From Corella eumyota (taxonomy: Eukaryota; Chordata; Ascidiacea; Phlebobranchia; Corellidae), in contig OY720100.1 in NCBI GenBank assembly GCA_963082875.1, positions 15,648,591 through 15,712,590 of the forward strand: DNA of 64,000 nucleotides, given 5' to 3'. Shown piece after piece: positions 11,171-23,290 of this stretch; position 1 is the stretch's first letter, and each line of letters begins with the position of its first letter. A model generated the notes under the pieces. That model had not been told where the DNA came from. It did no database searches and saw only the letters and a program-made list of their open reading frames with translations. Made by a program: the position numbers and the translations under genes.

Positions 11171-14100
11171 ATGCAACAAGACGAGGAAAAATGGTCAGTT
11201 ACCGCTAACGGTAAAGCAATATCCAATGGAACAACTATTAGGAATAAATATGGAAGGGTGGCAATGCGAATTGTGTCTAAAACTGAAGACAGGCAAAGCC
11301 AGGACTCGTCAACTAAAAACAATTTTTCAGCAGGTATGTAATTCAGTTACATGTTTAACAAGTATTAGTTCATGTTAAACTACTGTATTGGCAATACTTA
11401 ATAGGTTTATAACTATGTAATTTTTGTAAGATAGCAACCTTTAATTTAAAATTTAAAAAACTAAGATTTTTACCTAAATAAAATTAATTTTTTAGTATTA
11501 TGACGATTACAATATAAATTTTAAGCCATTTTTTAAAATTTTTTATAAAAAAATATTTATAACAATCAAAACTCATATATTGGATATGGAAAAACGGCAA
11601 AGCTACATATGTAAGTTGAACGAAAATCAAAAAAAAAATAATGCATAGAATGTTATAGACAGGTTTAAGTTTTCCTATTTTTTGCCGTAATTTTTGATAT
11701 AGTGCCGTTTAAAATGTTTTGTTATATTTTTAAAGATGTAAATATGCATGGTGACAGCGGTAATATTGACAACAGTAAGAAGAAGGACCAAGAAATCAAC
11801 AGACCAACTATCAAGGTTAATACATCAGGTATAAGGCATTCAAACGAGGCGCTGGCTACTGTTATTCAGCAACTTAAGTGGAGGGAGTATAAAGGCAATG
11901 GTAAGTCAGGTAAGCAATGCTTTAAAGTTGGTATACATACTTTATTAAGAGATTAACATGGTGTTATATTGGTATTTAGGTAGTACACAGGCTGATATGT
12001 ACTGGCATGGGGTTGGATTTGATGAAAACACTTACAACAAAACTGGGGTTTATGCTGTCAATAAACTGCCTGGCATATGTGAACTTTCTCAGAAGGTAAA
12101 CCAATTACGTTTAAAAATATGTTGTGCTGTAAAAATATGTTATACATGGATTGTAAAATACTATAAAGGCATTATTATTAGAGAGTTATTTGCGGCAAGT
12201 ATTAAAGTTTAGTTGTCCTTTTCAATGTTATGAAAACGTTAAATTTTTGAAGTTGCAAAAGCACAAATTTGGAAAAACTTTCTTTTTATTCTTATTTAAA
12301 TGTTGTTTATTTTAGATTCATCTTTCACGTATTATCAAACGAATGCAAATGTTGTTTCCTGGAGAATTTGATTTCTATCCATCTACTTGGTTTCTACCAG
12401 AACAATATCATCAGTTCGTTGCTGAAGTTGCTTGCAAGAATAAAACGAAAACAAATTGTACATCAACGAAACCTCCATCAAGAGATGGTAATGTCAACAA
12501 CATATAATTTATTTGTTTAGATATCCCAAAGAAGGGCTTGTAAATATGCCATCTTTTAAAGAGCTTTAAGACACTTCAACGACATAAAATGGCTAATTAG
12601 GCAACCTATTTTACATAGCAACTTTACATTATCAACATTGCTTTGTATATGTAATTTGTTGAAGCAATAATTTAGTCCATTTCAAATACTATTGCTTTGT
12701 TTACAGGCAAGCAAAGAAAAGATGTAGCTACATATATTGTGAAACCTGATACTGGAAGCCAAGGTGAGGGAATCTACTTGGTTATTGATCCAAGAGATGT
12801 ACAAGAAGCTATTGGGAACCGGCCAGCAGTAGTACAAGTAAGATATTCATTACAGCAAGTATCTTAGCCCATTTTTACCTTATGTAATGGTATTGATGTA
12901 CTTAGGTTTGGTATCTATTACAATAGTTTGTTGTTGGTTGGGTAATATCTTATATCTTACATACTTGTATGTAAAAATAAATGTATTGTGTTTTAATTGT
13001 GTTTTTGTTGCTAGAGATACATTGACAATCCTCTTTTGCTTGATGGTTATAAATTTGATCTAAGAATTTATGTTCTAGTTGCGAGAATTCAACCAATTGA
13101 GATATATCTTTGCAAGGTTTGCATTTAGAAATAAAGTTTTTTCAACGAAGTTTTTAATAATGTTTATTTAGCATCTTTAAAATGATGTCTTATACTATTC
13201 CAATTTTTTTGTTATACTTCGTTATGTAGTAGTTGTCATATTTTGTTCAACTTTTATTTCTTAGGAAGGACTTGCTAGGCTATGTACAATAGAATATGAA
13301 CATCCAAACCCAACCAATATACACGACACCTTAATGCATTTAACGAACTACAGCCTTAATAAAAACAGCGAGGACTTTATCTACACAACTTCAGAAAACA
13401 CTGGGTCAAAAAGAACATACAGAAGTGTAAAACAGGTAGGACTTATTTTACTATTATCAGCAGTTGTATTTAATACCATGAATAACTTGTATGTACAGTT
13501 AGTTGCATTGTTATACATTTAACATGTGATAATGTTGTAGACTTTAAAACGACAAGGCCACGATGTCGATAAGATACATAAACAAATTATTGATCTAGCT
13601 GTTAAAACTATCTTATCTCTACTTCCTGACGTCACTTTATGGAACCACGTGGCCAACAAAACCAAACTAGTCAGGTTACAAAAATACAAATTTTTTCTTA
13701 GATTACAAACGATAATGTTTTAGCAATATTTGTGTTTGACAGAGATTATATTGACTATTATTGCCCGATAATTTTAACCTGCTAATCAATTGTTGGCTCA
13801 GCAGAAGTCTATACCGTTTATAGCATCTTATGCAAGGACGCTGCATCATGAGAGCTATGGGGATCAAACCCAAGATCTCATGTAGTGAATTCAAGTGTTC
13901 AGACTACTATACCATGCTGCCGTAATGAAAATATGAATCGTTTTCCTTAGGTCCTTCCAAATTTTGGGTTTCGACATTCTTCTGACCTCGGATTTAAAAG
14001 CTCACTTGTTAGAAGTTAACTCATCTCCGAGTATGGGAATTGATGGAGAAAGAGAAACTGAACCGGGGAGTGGGATAATGGAAAGTGTAACAAGTGTAGT

Positions 14101-16929
14101 TGATGAACAGGTATTTAAACTTTTTTATATTTCTTATTGCTTCAGCATATTTAAACTTAAGTTATTTTCCCATCAAATTTAAACTTCGCCAAAAAAATCA
14201 GCATATTTTAAACTTTTCATCCTAGATTTATAAACTTCAGCATTATGAATTGCATGTATTAAATGAATACCGTATACTTAAAGATAATGGTTAACTGTGG
14301 GCTTTGTGTAATCATTTAGTACATTAAGGAGTTTTGTTGTTATGCCTTTTATAGTTTTCATATGGCACATCATGCTAATCTTCTACATTTTGTTCAATAT
14401 AAAGAAGCCTTTTGGATTGATATGAATGTAATTGTGTTGTTGATGTATCCTTTTAAACATTTAATACGCGCAATATCTAGAAAGTTTTTGTGTTTTAGAT
14501 TAAGGTTCCGCTGTTAAGAGATTCCCTAAAATTAATCGCATATGGAGAAAATGAACTTGACATGGAAAAATCCTGTCTGGAACGAGTCTACCCTCCGCCC
14601 TCTAAATCGACCAATAAGAAGCCTACACGTCACCACAGCATACCAGAGACCATACCCGGAGCTCGCAACGTTAAAATCCCTAGGATAGTTAGTGATGAGG
14701 TACAGCAAAGAACAGAACAGAAAGTAAAGACTAAAAACATTTGGTTTATAATTCTAGATGAATTAAAAAGTTTGATCTTTAATTTTTGTTTTTAGAAATT
14801 GATTGAAGATATAACTTCAACTAAAAACCCATATTCCCAAGACAGACCAATCATAGGTAAGCAAAAGGCAGCGTGGTGTAGTGGTAAGAACACTTGCTAC
14901 ACCACACATGATGTCGTGGGTTCAATCCCCACTGATCTCATACTGTAGCGCCCTTGAGTAAGGCGCCATAAACGGTATAAACTCCTGCTGAGCCAGCACT
15001 TAATCAGCAGCATAATTATCGGGCAATTATAATCTATAATATCCCAAACTGCCACAGGCAACTCGAGACTGGGTCGGAGTAACAACTCTATGTTTAAGTC
15101 GCGCATTCGACTTTCCCACATCGAGGATAAAAATATATACAGAAAAAAAAGGGTGTTAGATTTAATAAAACATAGTCAACTTTACAGTTTAAAATATACT
15201 TAATCAATCGATTTTAATTTTAGGTAGATCATGGGACGAAAGTAGAATTGAACCATCAAATATCAAGTAAATATAGTTTGGATAATAAAAATTTTATCGG
15301 ATAATATTTATTTTTTGAAATTTTTATTTAGTGAAAGTTTTGAGAACCCGCTTAATAATCCAGAATTGTTGAGAAATCGACTTAATTATTTACCAAGAAC
15401 ACCGAAGAAGTTTACAGTAGTTAAATATCGCCAGGTAACATCACTATTACTTTATTAAGTGTTTTTTTAAAGGTTTTTTGATTAATGCTTTACTTTGTTT
15501 GATATTTTATTTGTATTACTACAATACTAGTCGACAGCCCGCCCTTTGGTTGGGTTTCAAATTGTCATAATACGGCCGCAATTCTTAACTTATATTAGGC
15601 CATGATAGTTTTTACTTTAAATTTTTATAGGAGTATGCAATATCAACCGAAGATTGGCGACTCTTCGGTCCAAGCCGAACCAAACAGTTTGTTCCAACAA
15701 TAAGACGTTCCCTTAAACAAATGGAGACTAATTCTTGCCATACAACTCCACGAAAATACGAAGATCACTCAAACCAATGCACTCCAAGATCCAAATCAAT
15801 GACAACCCTACCTTTGACCTCACATCATGCCCCTGTTTGTAGACTCTGTGGTAGTTACTTAGATGGTGCAGGCCCTGGGTTGTATTTCGTCCAGCAAAAC
15901 TATAAGGCTTCGCAAGAGACAAGTGTGGTGCTAGATAACGAAGAAAGACGTGTTAAGAAATTAGAGCCGTGGGGGGATACAAACTCTGCCTGGCCTCAGG
16001 ACCGATTGGTTAACACTACAAGTCCTACTATGCAAAGTTATGACACGGAAGAGACTGTTTATTCTCGCAAACCTATGCCACCTCGAAGTTTCTATTTTAA
16101 TTCCGCGCAGAAAGACGACGCCCGCGAGATGGCGCTGCATAGGCAGTCACTAAGAAGAATTGAGAATGAGGTTAATGACGTCATACCACGTGATAGGAGC
16201 GTCTCGATAGCGGAATGTTTGTCTTCTAACGACGAATCTCGACTTTGTGAAAGTTGTACTGATAACATCTCGGTGACGTCATCTGAAAGTGAAAAATTGA
16301 CTGACAAGAAAGGTTTGTCGTTCTACACGAGCTATGGAAGAGAATGCAGCCGAAATTTCACCCCAAAATCAACAAAACCCGCCCCTAAAGTCATCAAACC
16401 AACCCCTAACGCTTTCGCAATGCGAGAGATTATGATTCTAAACCGCGTGGCCGCAATTTTTATTTATTTTAACGGTATTAAGTCTAGTTTACGAATAAGC
16501 GCTACTGCTTTCCGAAATATGGCAAGAAAATGTGGCCTCTGTGAGCAAGGTGCCATGCCAGCTATAGATATACTCTTTATCGACACCATGCGGCAATGGC
16601 AAAACTATGCAGTCGCGAATTCGACTCCGTTTTACGACTCGTTCCGCGGCAAGGGTAATGCAAATATGCACCACACCTCTGGCTTGCCGTTTCAAGGATT
16701 TATAGAAGCTTTATTTCGACTTGCAAAGGCCAGGTTTAAAGGCTCCACACTTAAAGAGAAAATGGAGAATTTGGTCCAGAACTGTGAGGTTTATATAAAG
16801 GAAGCGAACAGGGCGGATAAAGCGGCGAAACGGCGGATCGAGGGGAGAAGTAAAAAGAAAATAATTTTAACTCCGCGAATTTCAGGCGCAATGTCGCAGC
16901 GGCAACCATTTTTTAATTACAACACCTAG
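11171..16929 (+). CDS. TTLL11: TTLL11, tubulin polyglutamylase
   Basis: An ATP-grasp ligase of the tubulin tyrosine ligase-like family; TTLL11 elongates polyglutamate chains on tubulin, chiefly in cilia and spindles. Exons: 11171-11333, 11736-11900, 11980-12095, 12316-12487, 12707-12837, 13015-13116, 13265-13435, 13541-13674, 13951-14110, 14499-14699 (or 14723), 14796-14856, 15224-15266, 15332-15434, 15631-16929; 3021 nt, 1006 residues (1014 with the longer exon 10). The start at 11171 ([15 protein letters not shown]) is the only ATG in phase with exon 2. The core shows [32 protein letters not shown] (ATP lysine and glycine loop), [33 protein letters not shown] and [14 protein letters not shown]11 rather than other TTLLs is supported by the C-terminal block [15 protein letters not shown] to [20 protein letters not shown] disordered insert of about 200 residues precedes that block. 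Confidence 0.95.
13741..13923 (-). repeat. SINE, 3'-truncated copy
   Basis: Minus-strand copy of the family keeping the head and middle but missing the tail third. In intron 8 of TTLL11, opposite to the gene. Confidence 0.85.
14867..15135 (+). repeat. SINE, near full length
   Basis: Complete head (A box TGGTGTAGTGG, B box GGTTCAATCCC), body and tail ending in CACATCGAGGATAAA. In TTLL11 intron 11, ten bases after the donor, same strand as the gene. Confidence 0.92.
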
Positions 16930-17036
16930 CGATCATAATGTGTTAATACCACAATTTTTTCTATGCCTTTTTAGTTCAAATTATTTTAAATATTCCTTTT
17001 TTTATTTGTTTTAAAATGCATTTGATAATTTAACAC

Positions 17037-17115
17037 TCGGGACAGGGTCAAGGTAACTAATGTTACCCTATGTTTGGGTCGTAAAGTCGGCCTTTCTACA
17101 TCGAGGATAAATAAA
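17037..17115 (+). repeat. SINE tail fragment; probable 3' end of TTLL11
   Basis: Only the last 80 bp of the SINE, same strand as TTLL11, about 110 bp after its stop. The tail provides AATAAA at 17110-17115, the first clear poly(A) signal after the TTLL11 stop. Confidence 0.75.
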
Positions 17116-17526
17116 TTAAACAAAAAAAATTAATTTTTAACATTTTTTGGCATTTTTAAAATCTTAATCCTATACAGTTCACGCTCTATAAAATTCTTTA
17201 AATAATTCACTCGCCTCTCTCTCTCTGTGAATATAATAAAGATAATGTAACTGGATGAGTAATACATTCACATATGGTGTTGGACAATGTGTCATATTTT
17301 ATTGAATAATCATCCAAAAGTGAGAACCGAAAATTTTCCCGTACGATTGGCAAACTGCCATTGATAATTTATAGAAAGGGGTCAGACTTTAATATTTAAT
17401 AACTTGGTTTACATTATGTAACTTTTGCCTTTTCCGTTTTTCGAGTTAAGTTAATGGTAAAATGATATAATTTACAAATATTTGTATAATGAAAAAATCA
17501 ATTCTATGTTTTTTTTGTGTATATAT

Positions 17527-17778
17527 TTTTATCCTCGATGTGGGAAAGTCGAATGCGCAACTTAAACATAGAGTAACATCAGTTACTCTGACCCAGTCTC
17601 GAGTTGCCTGTGGCAGTTTGGGATATTATTGATTATAATTGCCCGATAATTATGCTGCTGATTAAGTGCTAGCTTAGCAGGAGTTCATACCGTTTATAGT
17701 ACCTTACTCTAGGGCGCTACAGCATCAGAGCAGTGGGGATTGAACCCACGACCTCATGTATGGTGTAGCAAGTGTTCC
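17527..17778 (-). repeat. SINE, slightly truncated at its head
   Basis: Minus-strand copy with tail, body and B box. The last part of the tRNA-like head is missing. Confidence 0.88.
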
Positions 17779-17789
17779 TCCCCAAAAAT

Positions 17790-19680
17790 ATTTATTTCAA
17801 TATTAAAGATTTAAAAAAAACAAAAATAATAAATGTATAATACTTAAAAACAAGTGTGTAAAATATTATCGAAAAGCACAAAATGTTTTATAACTTTTCC
17901 TATCATGTTAAATCAAAAACTTGAAACAATGTCTAAAAATACGACGACTTAATTAAAATGATTAAAAATAGTTCGCTAATTTACGCGTGCCAGTGAAAAC
18001 TAAATTCACGATTTCCCATGACAATCCTTAAAATACGATGTAATTAATCTTTGAGTCTCGAAGCAGTCGTAAGTCGCAAAAATCGATTTTTTTTTTAATA
18101 AAGAATATAAAGGCCTTTAATAAAGAATATAAAGGTACGAAGTGACTTTTTATAAATCGATTTATACGCAAAGGTGAATACGCAGACCACACGCTAAAAA
18201 GGTACGAAATGACTTTTTTCGGAGTATAGAATTTAACACACAATATAATAGGTACGAAGTGACTTTTCACAAATCGATATTTTTTACTTCGCAGTGTTAG
18301 TTAATTGCTCTGAGCCAGAATTTCACCCTAATCAATTTCCAGTTTTTAATTACTATAGGTTCAGCGAGGTTCGTTCTCTTATCGACCTTCAGTAAAAAGG
18401 TGGCATACGTAATAATCGAAACATAGTCACGTGACCAAGGTTCATTACTACAAATATTTTATCCCTTTTTTTTCTACTTAAAATTTAAAAAATAAATAAA
18501 AAAATACTGCATATGATTTTTTTTTAATTTAAAATTCAAAAACGTTGTTTTTTAAAATTAATAAATTATTTTTAATTTCTTTAAAAAAATAATAATAAAA
18601 TTACAAAAACAACGACATGTGTTAGCTATTGAATCAATCGCGCATCGAATAATAACGCATTCAAATAAACAAAACATAATCCAAAACGGAAATAAACAAA
18701 AATTAAAAATATATCTGTAAACATCATATCGACTTTCGTTCATTTAAACAATGGCTGCATCCTATATGTATTAGTGTTATACGGGGCACATATATATAAG
18801 CTGTTGTCGCTATTTTCCATATGGTATAATATGCATTTGACACGTGCAATTTTAACTTGTAGGGTTATTAAAATTTTGCGGGTAACAGATGTCGATATTT
18901 TAATAAAAAAATATTTCAAAAATTTTTTTGCAGAGGTATTGTTATTAAAAAAAAATTTAATAAAATAAAAAATTTTTTTTAAAGAATTGGAATTTAAAAT
19001 TTCTTTTTTTTTTTAAAAGATTGTTAAAATTAAAACAAAATTGTTTGCCTTTTGCTTGATTAAATTATGACAATAAATCATTGTTAAAAATAAGTAGATA
19101 ATTAGTTCATAGTAAAACAAAGGCACAATGAAACAACAATTAACACTTTGTCTTACAATCCTTAATTTGTATTCAATCTTATTTTAAATTATAATAAAAA
19201 AAAATTTATTTAAAATACTTTGAAATTATTAAATCAATTTATTGAAATATAGCAAACTTATTTTTAATATTTTTGGCGTTAAACGACAGACAGCGCAAAA
19301 AGAAACAAAGTTATTTAAATAATTCATCGCTTTAGAAAACACATTTTAACCAAATACAGTTGTATTTCTAAAACTTGATTAAAAATATTTTATTTTATCC
19401 CCCCCAAAAAATTTTTTTTTTATCATCAATTTTTTTTTTTTTATCCACCAAAAAAAATAGGTCATAAAAGTAATAAGTTATTTGTTAAAAACCGTAAATA
19501 ACAAGAACAATAAAAACCGTGCTTTTAAAATACTATAAACTTATCATATTAAACGTTAGACTAGGTTTAAAAAAAGTATACTCATGTATAAGTAACGAAA
19601 CTTCTTATGAAAATCCTACAATTTATAAGTAATTAAATTTAAGAACCGTAAAATACACATGAACTATTTAAAATTCCAGT
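17790..19680. other. Intergenic AT-rich block with a small repeat group
   Basis: No gene is seen. A duplicated ATAAAGAATATAAAGG lies at about 18101-18136. At 18134, 18202 and 18251 the motif GGTACGAARTGACTTTT recurs, twice followed within a few bases by AAATCGAT. The rest is A/T runs. Confidence 0.6.
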
Positions 19681-20200
19681 TTATTGAAATAAAGGTATAA
19701 AACAATTAGGGTGAATTGCATAAAATTCGCGAAATTTTGAATTGAACACGTGGTTTTCAACGTAAGGCAGATGTTGTTAGCGAGTTACTACTTTGAACGA
19801 GAACGTAATTACCGCTCTGTAGTTTTGTATTGTAAAGGTGCTAAATCACTTCATTGTTTAAACAATACATACGTCCGAGTTTGCTAAAACAAAAACTCTA
19901 CAGCCGGAAAGCTTACCTGAAAACTGGAAGCGACTTAATTTTAAACTGAGTTTTAAGCAAGTGAAACTACGTCCCACTGCTGGTCAAGAAATAAAGTACT
20001 GCGCATGAACTAAATTAGCTAATTACCATCGAACCCGATTGGAAGGCCGGCTTAATCAAAAATTTATGACAACTTTCAGCTCGAAAGCGTCAGCTGCGTT
20101 GTTAGATTGCGCAGTGTAACCAGATGGTAGTGCGGGTTTAAATTTTAAAGTACAATCGCAATTGTTTTTGGACAGTAATGAAGTCCATCTAATATGCATG
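19680..20200. promoter_or_regulatory. Candidate enhancer upstream of miR-124
   Basis: This block is visibly less AT-rich than its surroundings, has no open frame, and carries homeodomain-like TAATTACC, two E-boxes of neural bHLH type (CAGCTG, CAGATG), a CACGTG and the motif CTGCGCATGAA, which recurs near 20850. The position 1-1.4 kb upstream of the inferred pri-miR-124 start fits a cis-regulatory module. This is inference from composition and motifs only. Confidence 0.3.
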
Positions 20201-21112
20201 CACTTATCCTACATAATTCCCTATCTTAGCTTTTGTGTTTTTTTTAATTACTTCAAACGACCTTCAATTAATTAAGACTAAATAAAAATATCAAGACTTA
20301 ATTCGACATATCAGCAATTAACTTTTTTTTAATATTTTAAAATAACATTTTATACAAATTTTAATTCCAAAAAATACAGAATGTATCGTAAAAATTAATA
20401 TAAGTTACTAAAAATATTTTAACAGTAAATTTTAAAGTCCGAAATTTTTAAAATTCATGATCGCCATTTTAAATTATTTTTGTAATTACAAACCACCATA
20501 TGTAGCTGTAATAAATATGATTGCACCACAATATGCTTTTTAAGTAATCCTCGATTAGACCTTGTTTTAAAATGAGTTTTTCAGCCCCCAGTGACCACGT
20601 GGCTTCTATTTTTATATAACAGACGAAGCGTAATTAAAAAATATTGATTGGTTTTTTGAATTAATTGGCAGCGCTGCCACGTGGCGGGATAAAAAAATAT
20701 TTTTAAAGATATTTCGGGGGTAAAAGTTATTTTAAAATTAGGAAAAAAAATAATTTGAAGGTTATGGTGGGTTAAACAATTGACCGCTTTAGAACAAATA
20801 AATTTTAGACTGTTTTTATTTGTTATTTGATGCTAGAACATTACAGCACTGCGCATGAATACCATATGCCGCGCGTGCCCGCCCTGAAGACCTTTATTAC
20901 GTAATAAAGAAACAGTGTGTTCGCTATTTTCGTTCGAGAATTTCAATGCAGAATTGCGCCCGCACGCAGGGACGAGCGAAAACGCGAAAAATTATTCTCG
21001 ATCTCTTGGGAAGGCTCTCTCGTTTTTCGGCGAATAGGAGAAAAAGGAAAAAAGAAAGTTTTTTTAATAAATAAACAAGAAAAAAGCAGATGGCCCGATG
21101 CCCACTTGCTCC

Positions 21113-21120
21113 TATATAAA
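21113..21120 (+). promoter_or_regulatory. TATA box of the inferred pri-miR-124 transcript
   Basis: TATATAAA, placing a start site near 21143-21150. From there an exon runs to a consensus donor at 21295. Confidence 0.5.
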
Positions 21121-22622
21121 CTGAACTGACCAACTGAAAAATATCGCAGTTCGGTTTTTGGCTTTATAAGAAGTTCAACAAAGAGTAATCAGTTAAATGG
21201 AAAATAAACCGGCACAGTTCTTAACTATAGACAAATTTTAGAGTTTAATTTAAGTAGAAAACTGCGAAAAAATGGCAAGAATTCAACTGAATAGGTAAGT
21301 TTAAATATCTAAGGTGTTTTTATGTTTTAAGAACGTTACTTTTTAAAGTAATTTGTAAAGAAATGAACGTAGTTTGTCATGATCGTTACATTAGCATACG
21401 ATAAGCTTCCAAAGTGCTTTAATTTCTGCCCGGTTTTTGCATAATTGATAAGCATAGCGAAATTTTCCTTGTTCGGAGTCTGCATATAAAAAAATTTGGG
21501 CCGGCCAGCAGGCACGTACTACCCAGTCGGAGTCGGTTACCCGTGGCAACGAATGAATAATTTATCCCCGATGACGTCATAGCGTGGTGCGTTTGCAGTT
21601 GGCATTTGCGAAAAGTCGGAAGCAAAAAGCTTAATACTTTTCGCTGCGTAAAAACTCCAAAAATAGAGCAAGATCGAATAAAGCAAAAATTATTTTTATA
21701 ATCAAGTTAAAACTCTTTTTATTCACTCTCAAAGTTCCGCGTTTTTTTAAAACTAAAAATAATTATTTTTACAAGCTTTAAATTTTTAAATGTATTAAAT
21801 TTTTTTATTTATTTGCAGGAAAAACTTTAAGAAATGGAAAGGCCGACATGGTATTATAAATTAACACAAAGACCTAATTTCAAGGTAATTTTTTTATATA
21901 AAAATATCACGTTTTTAATTAATTTTTTCTTGGTATGCATTATTATTTGTTACGAAAATTGATAAAATTTCACCGGTATAGGCTTATGTTCTTGTTAAAA
22001 TTCTTTGGGTAACAAATGCGTTCGGTTTTCTAAATTGATTGCGTGTAAATTTAAAATATCGATTTTGATGACATCATTTTTACGTAAATCCACCCTTACT
22101 TTAATTCCAATCAGGCCATGCAGCTGGTTTAGAGTTTAACACAGTCTGTGAGTGATTAAAAGGCAGGTGGGATTGATCATTAGGCCCCCCAAAACAGCAG
22201 ATAGTAATATTAATAATACAAATTGGCATTGAAATAATTAAGCAGAGTTAACAGGCATTTTTTAATTTCAATTTTTGGTAGGGTTTAGTTTTATTTCTTA
22301 TTAATGTTAATTGTTGGCGCTGATAATTAGAGATTATATGAACCGGTTCGTTAAATGCATTGTTTAAATATAGAACGATCTTTTTTCGTGGAAATTTTTT
22401 TTCTCACTGATTAATTGGGTTTTAATGCAAACTCAAAAGCGTGTAATTAGTAATTGTATAAACGCCGGATATGGGGCATTACCCAGCGTGTGCTTGGGTC
22501 GTTCTGACACTGAACCATTGTGACGTTTGAAAGACAATAGATCGACAAACAATTAGTCGAAATTTCACGAAAAAATCGCGCGTATAAATGTGAAAAATTA
22601 AATTTTTTTGTATTTATTTGAA

Positions 22623-22696
22623 CTTGTATTGATAGTATTTAGTGTGGACCTTTATGTTTAACATTAAGGCACGCGGTGAATGCCAGCAATACAAAG
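22623..22696 (+). ncRNA. mir-124: miR-124 hairpin, copy 1
   Basis: The mature sequence TAAGGCACGCGGTGAATGCC is at 22665-22684, identical to bilaterian miR-124. The 5' arm carries the expected GTGTGGACCTTTA partner, and the stem extends through TTGTATTG pairing with CAATACAA. miR-124 is the pan-bilaterian neuronal microRNA; in Ciona it is reported to act in neural development. Confidence 0.96.
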
Positions 22697-23101
22697 TTAC
22701 TTTCAACAAACTACTTTTACTGCATGTTAAGATGCAAAACAGGGCAATAGTCTGACTATATTTTCACAGTATTAACTCAATTACTTTAAAATCTAGGCTA
22801 GAGTTGTATTAATAACCTTAAATTAAAATGCAAAAGACCATGTCTACATTTAAGCAAGTTATATTAAACTAGCCAAGGCAAAGACAGAGCATGGGTATAC
22901 TTTATACCAACGTTTAGACTGTGAAGTCGGCTCTTTAAGAGTTGGAAAAACCTCATACAAACTTACATAAACATCATAAAAAAAGGATTAGAAGGGTATA
23001 TAGAAAGTTACTTTTTTATATCAATATTTAGGCTGTAAAGTCGACTTATTTAGATATGATATAAATCCATTAAACATCATATAAACCAGCTGAAAAATCG
23101 C

Positions 23102-23167
23102 GTTTTTTGGTCGTGTTTTCTGTGTACCTTGTTGTTCTAATAAGGCACGCGGTGAATGCCAACAAAC
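23102..23167 (+). ncRNA. mir-124: miR-124 hairpin, copy 2
   Basis: Identical mature sequence at 23141-23160 on the 3' arm. The 5' arm CGTGTTTTCTGTGTACCTTG resembles the known miR-124 star strand. The stem base is GTTTTTTGG with CCAACAAAC. Confidence 0.95.
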
Positions 23168-23214
23168 TACAGCAAAAATCTTCAACTTAAAACGTTCTAC
23201 TTTTTTTATCTAAA

Positions 23215-23290
23215 CTTGCTCTGATAGTGTTCTCTGTGAACCTTACTGTTTATTACAATAAGGCACGCGGTGAATGCTAACGAAGCAAAG
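23215..23290 (+). ncRNA. mir-124: miR-124 hairpin, copy 3
   Basis: Mature sequence at 23259-23278 with T instead of C at position 20; the seed AAGGCAC is unchanged. The 5' arm AGTGTTCTCTGTGAACCTTA is the most vertebrate-like of the three. Only 118 bp separate its mature sequence from that of copy 2. Confidence 0.95.

Noticed and set aside
11163-11378. 71-codon frame starting at 11163 as the TTLL11 N-terminus
   Set aside because: It leaves the exon in the wrong phase for exon 2. The ATG at 11171, in another frame, splices correctly into exon 2.
22900-23060. Possible SINE tails between the miR-124 copies
   Set aside because: GACTGTGAAGTCGGCT and GGCTGTAAAGTCGACTTA resemble the SINE tail, but the matches are too short and isolated to call.
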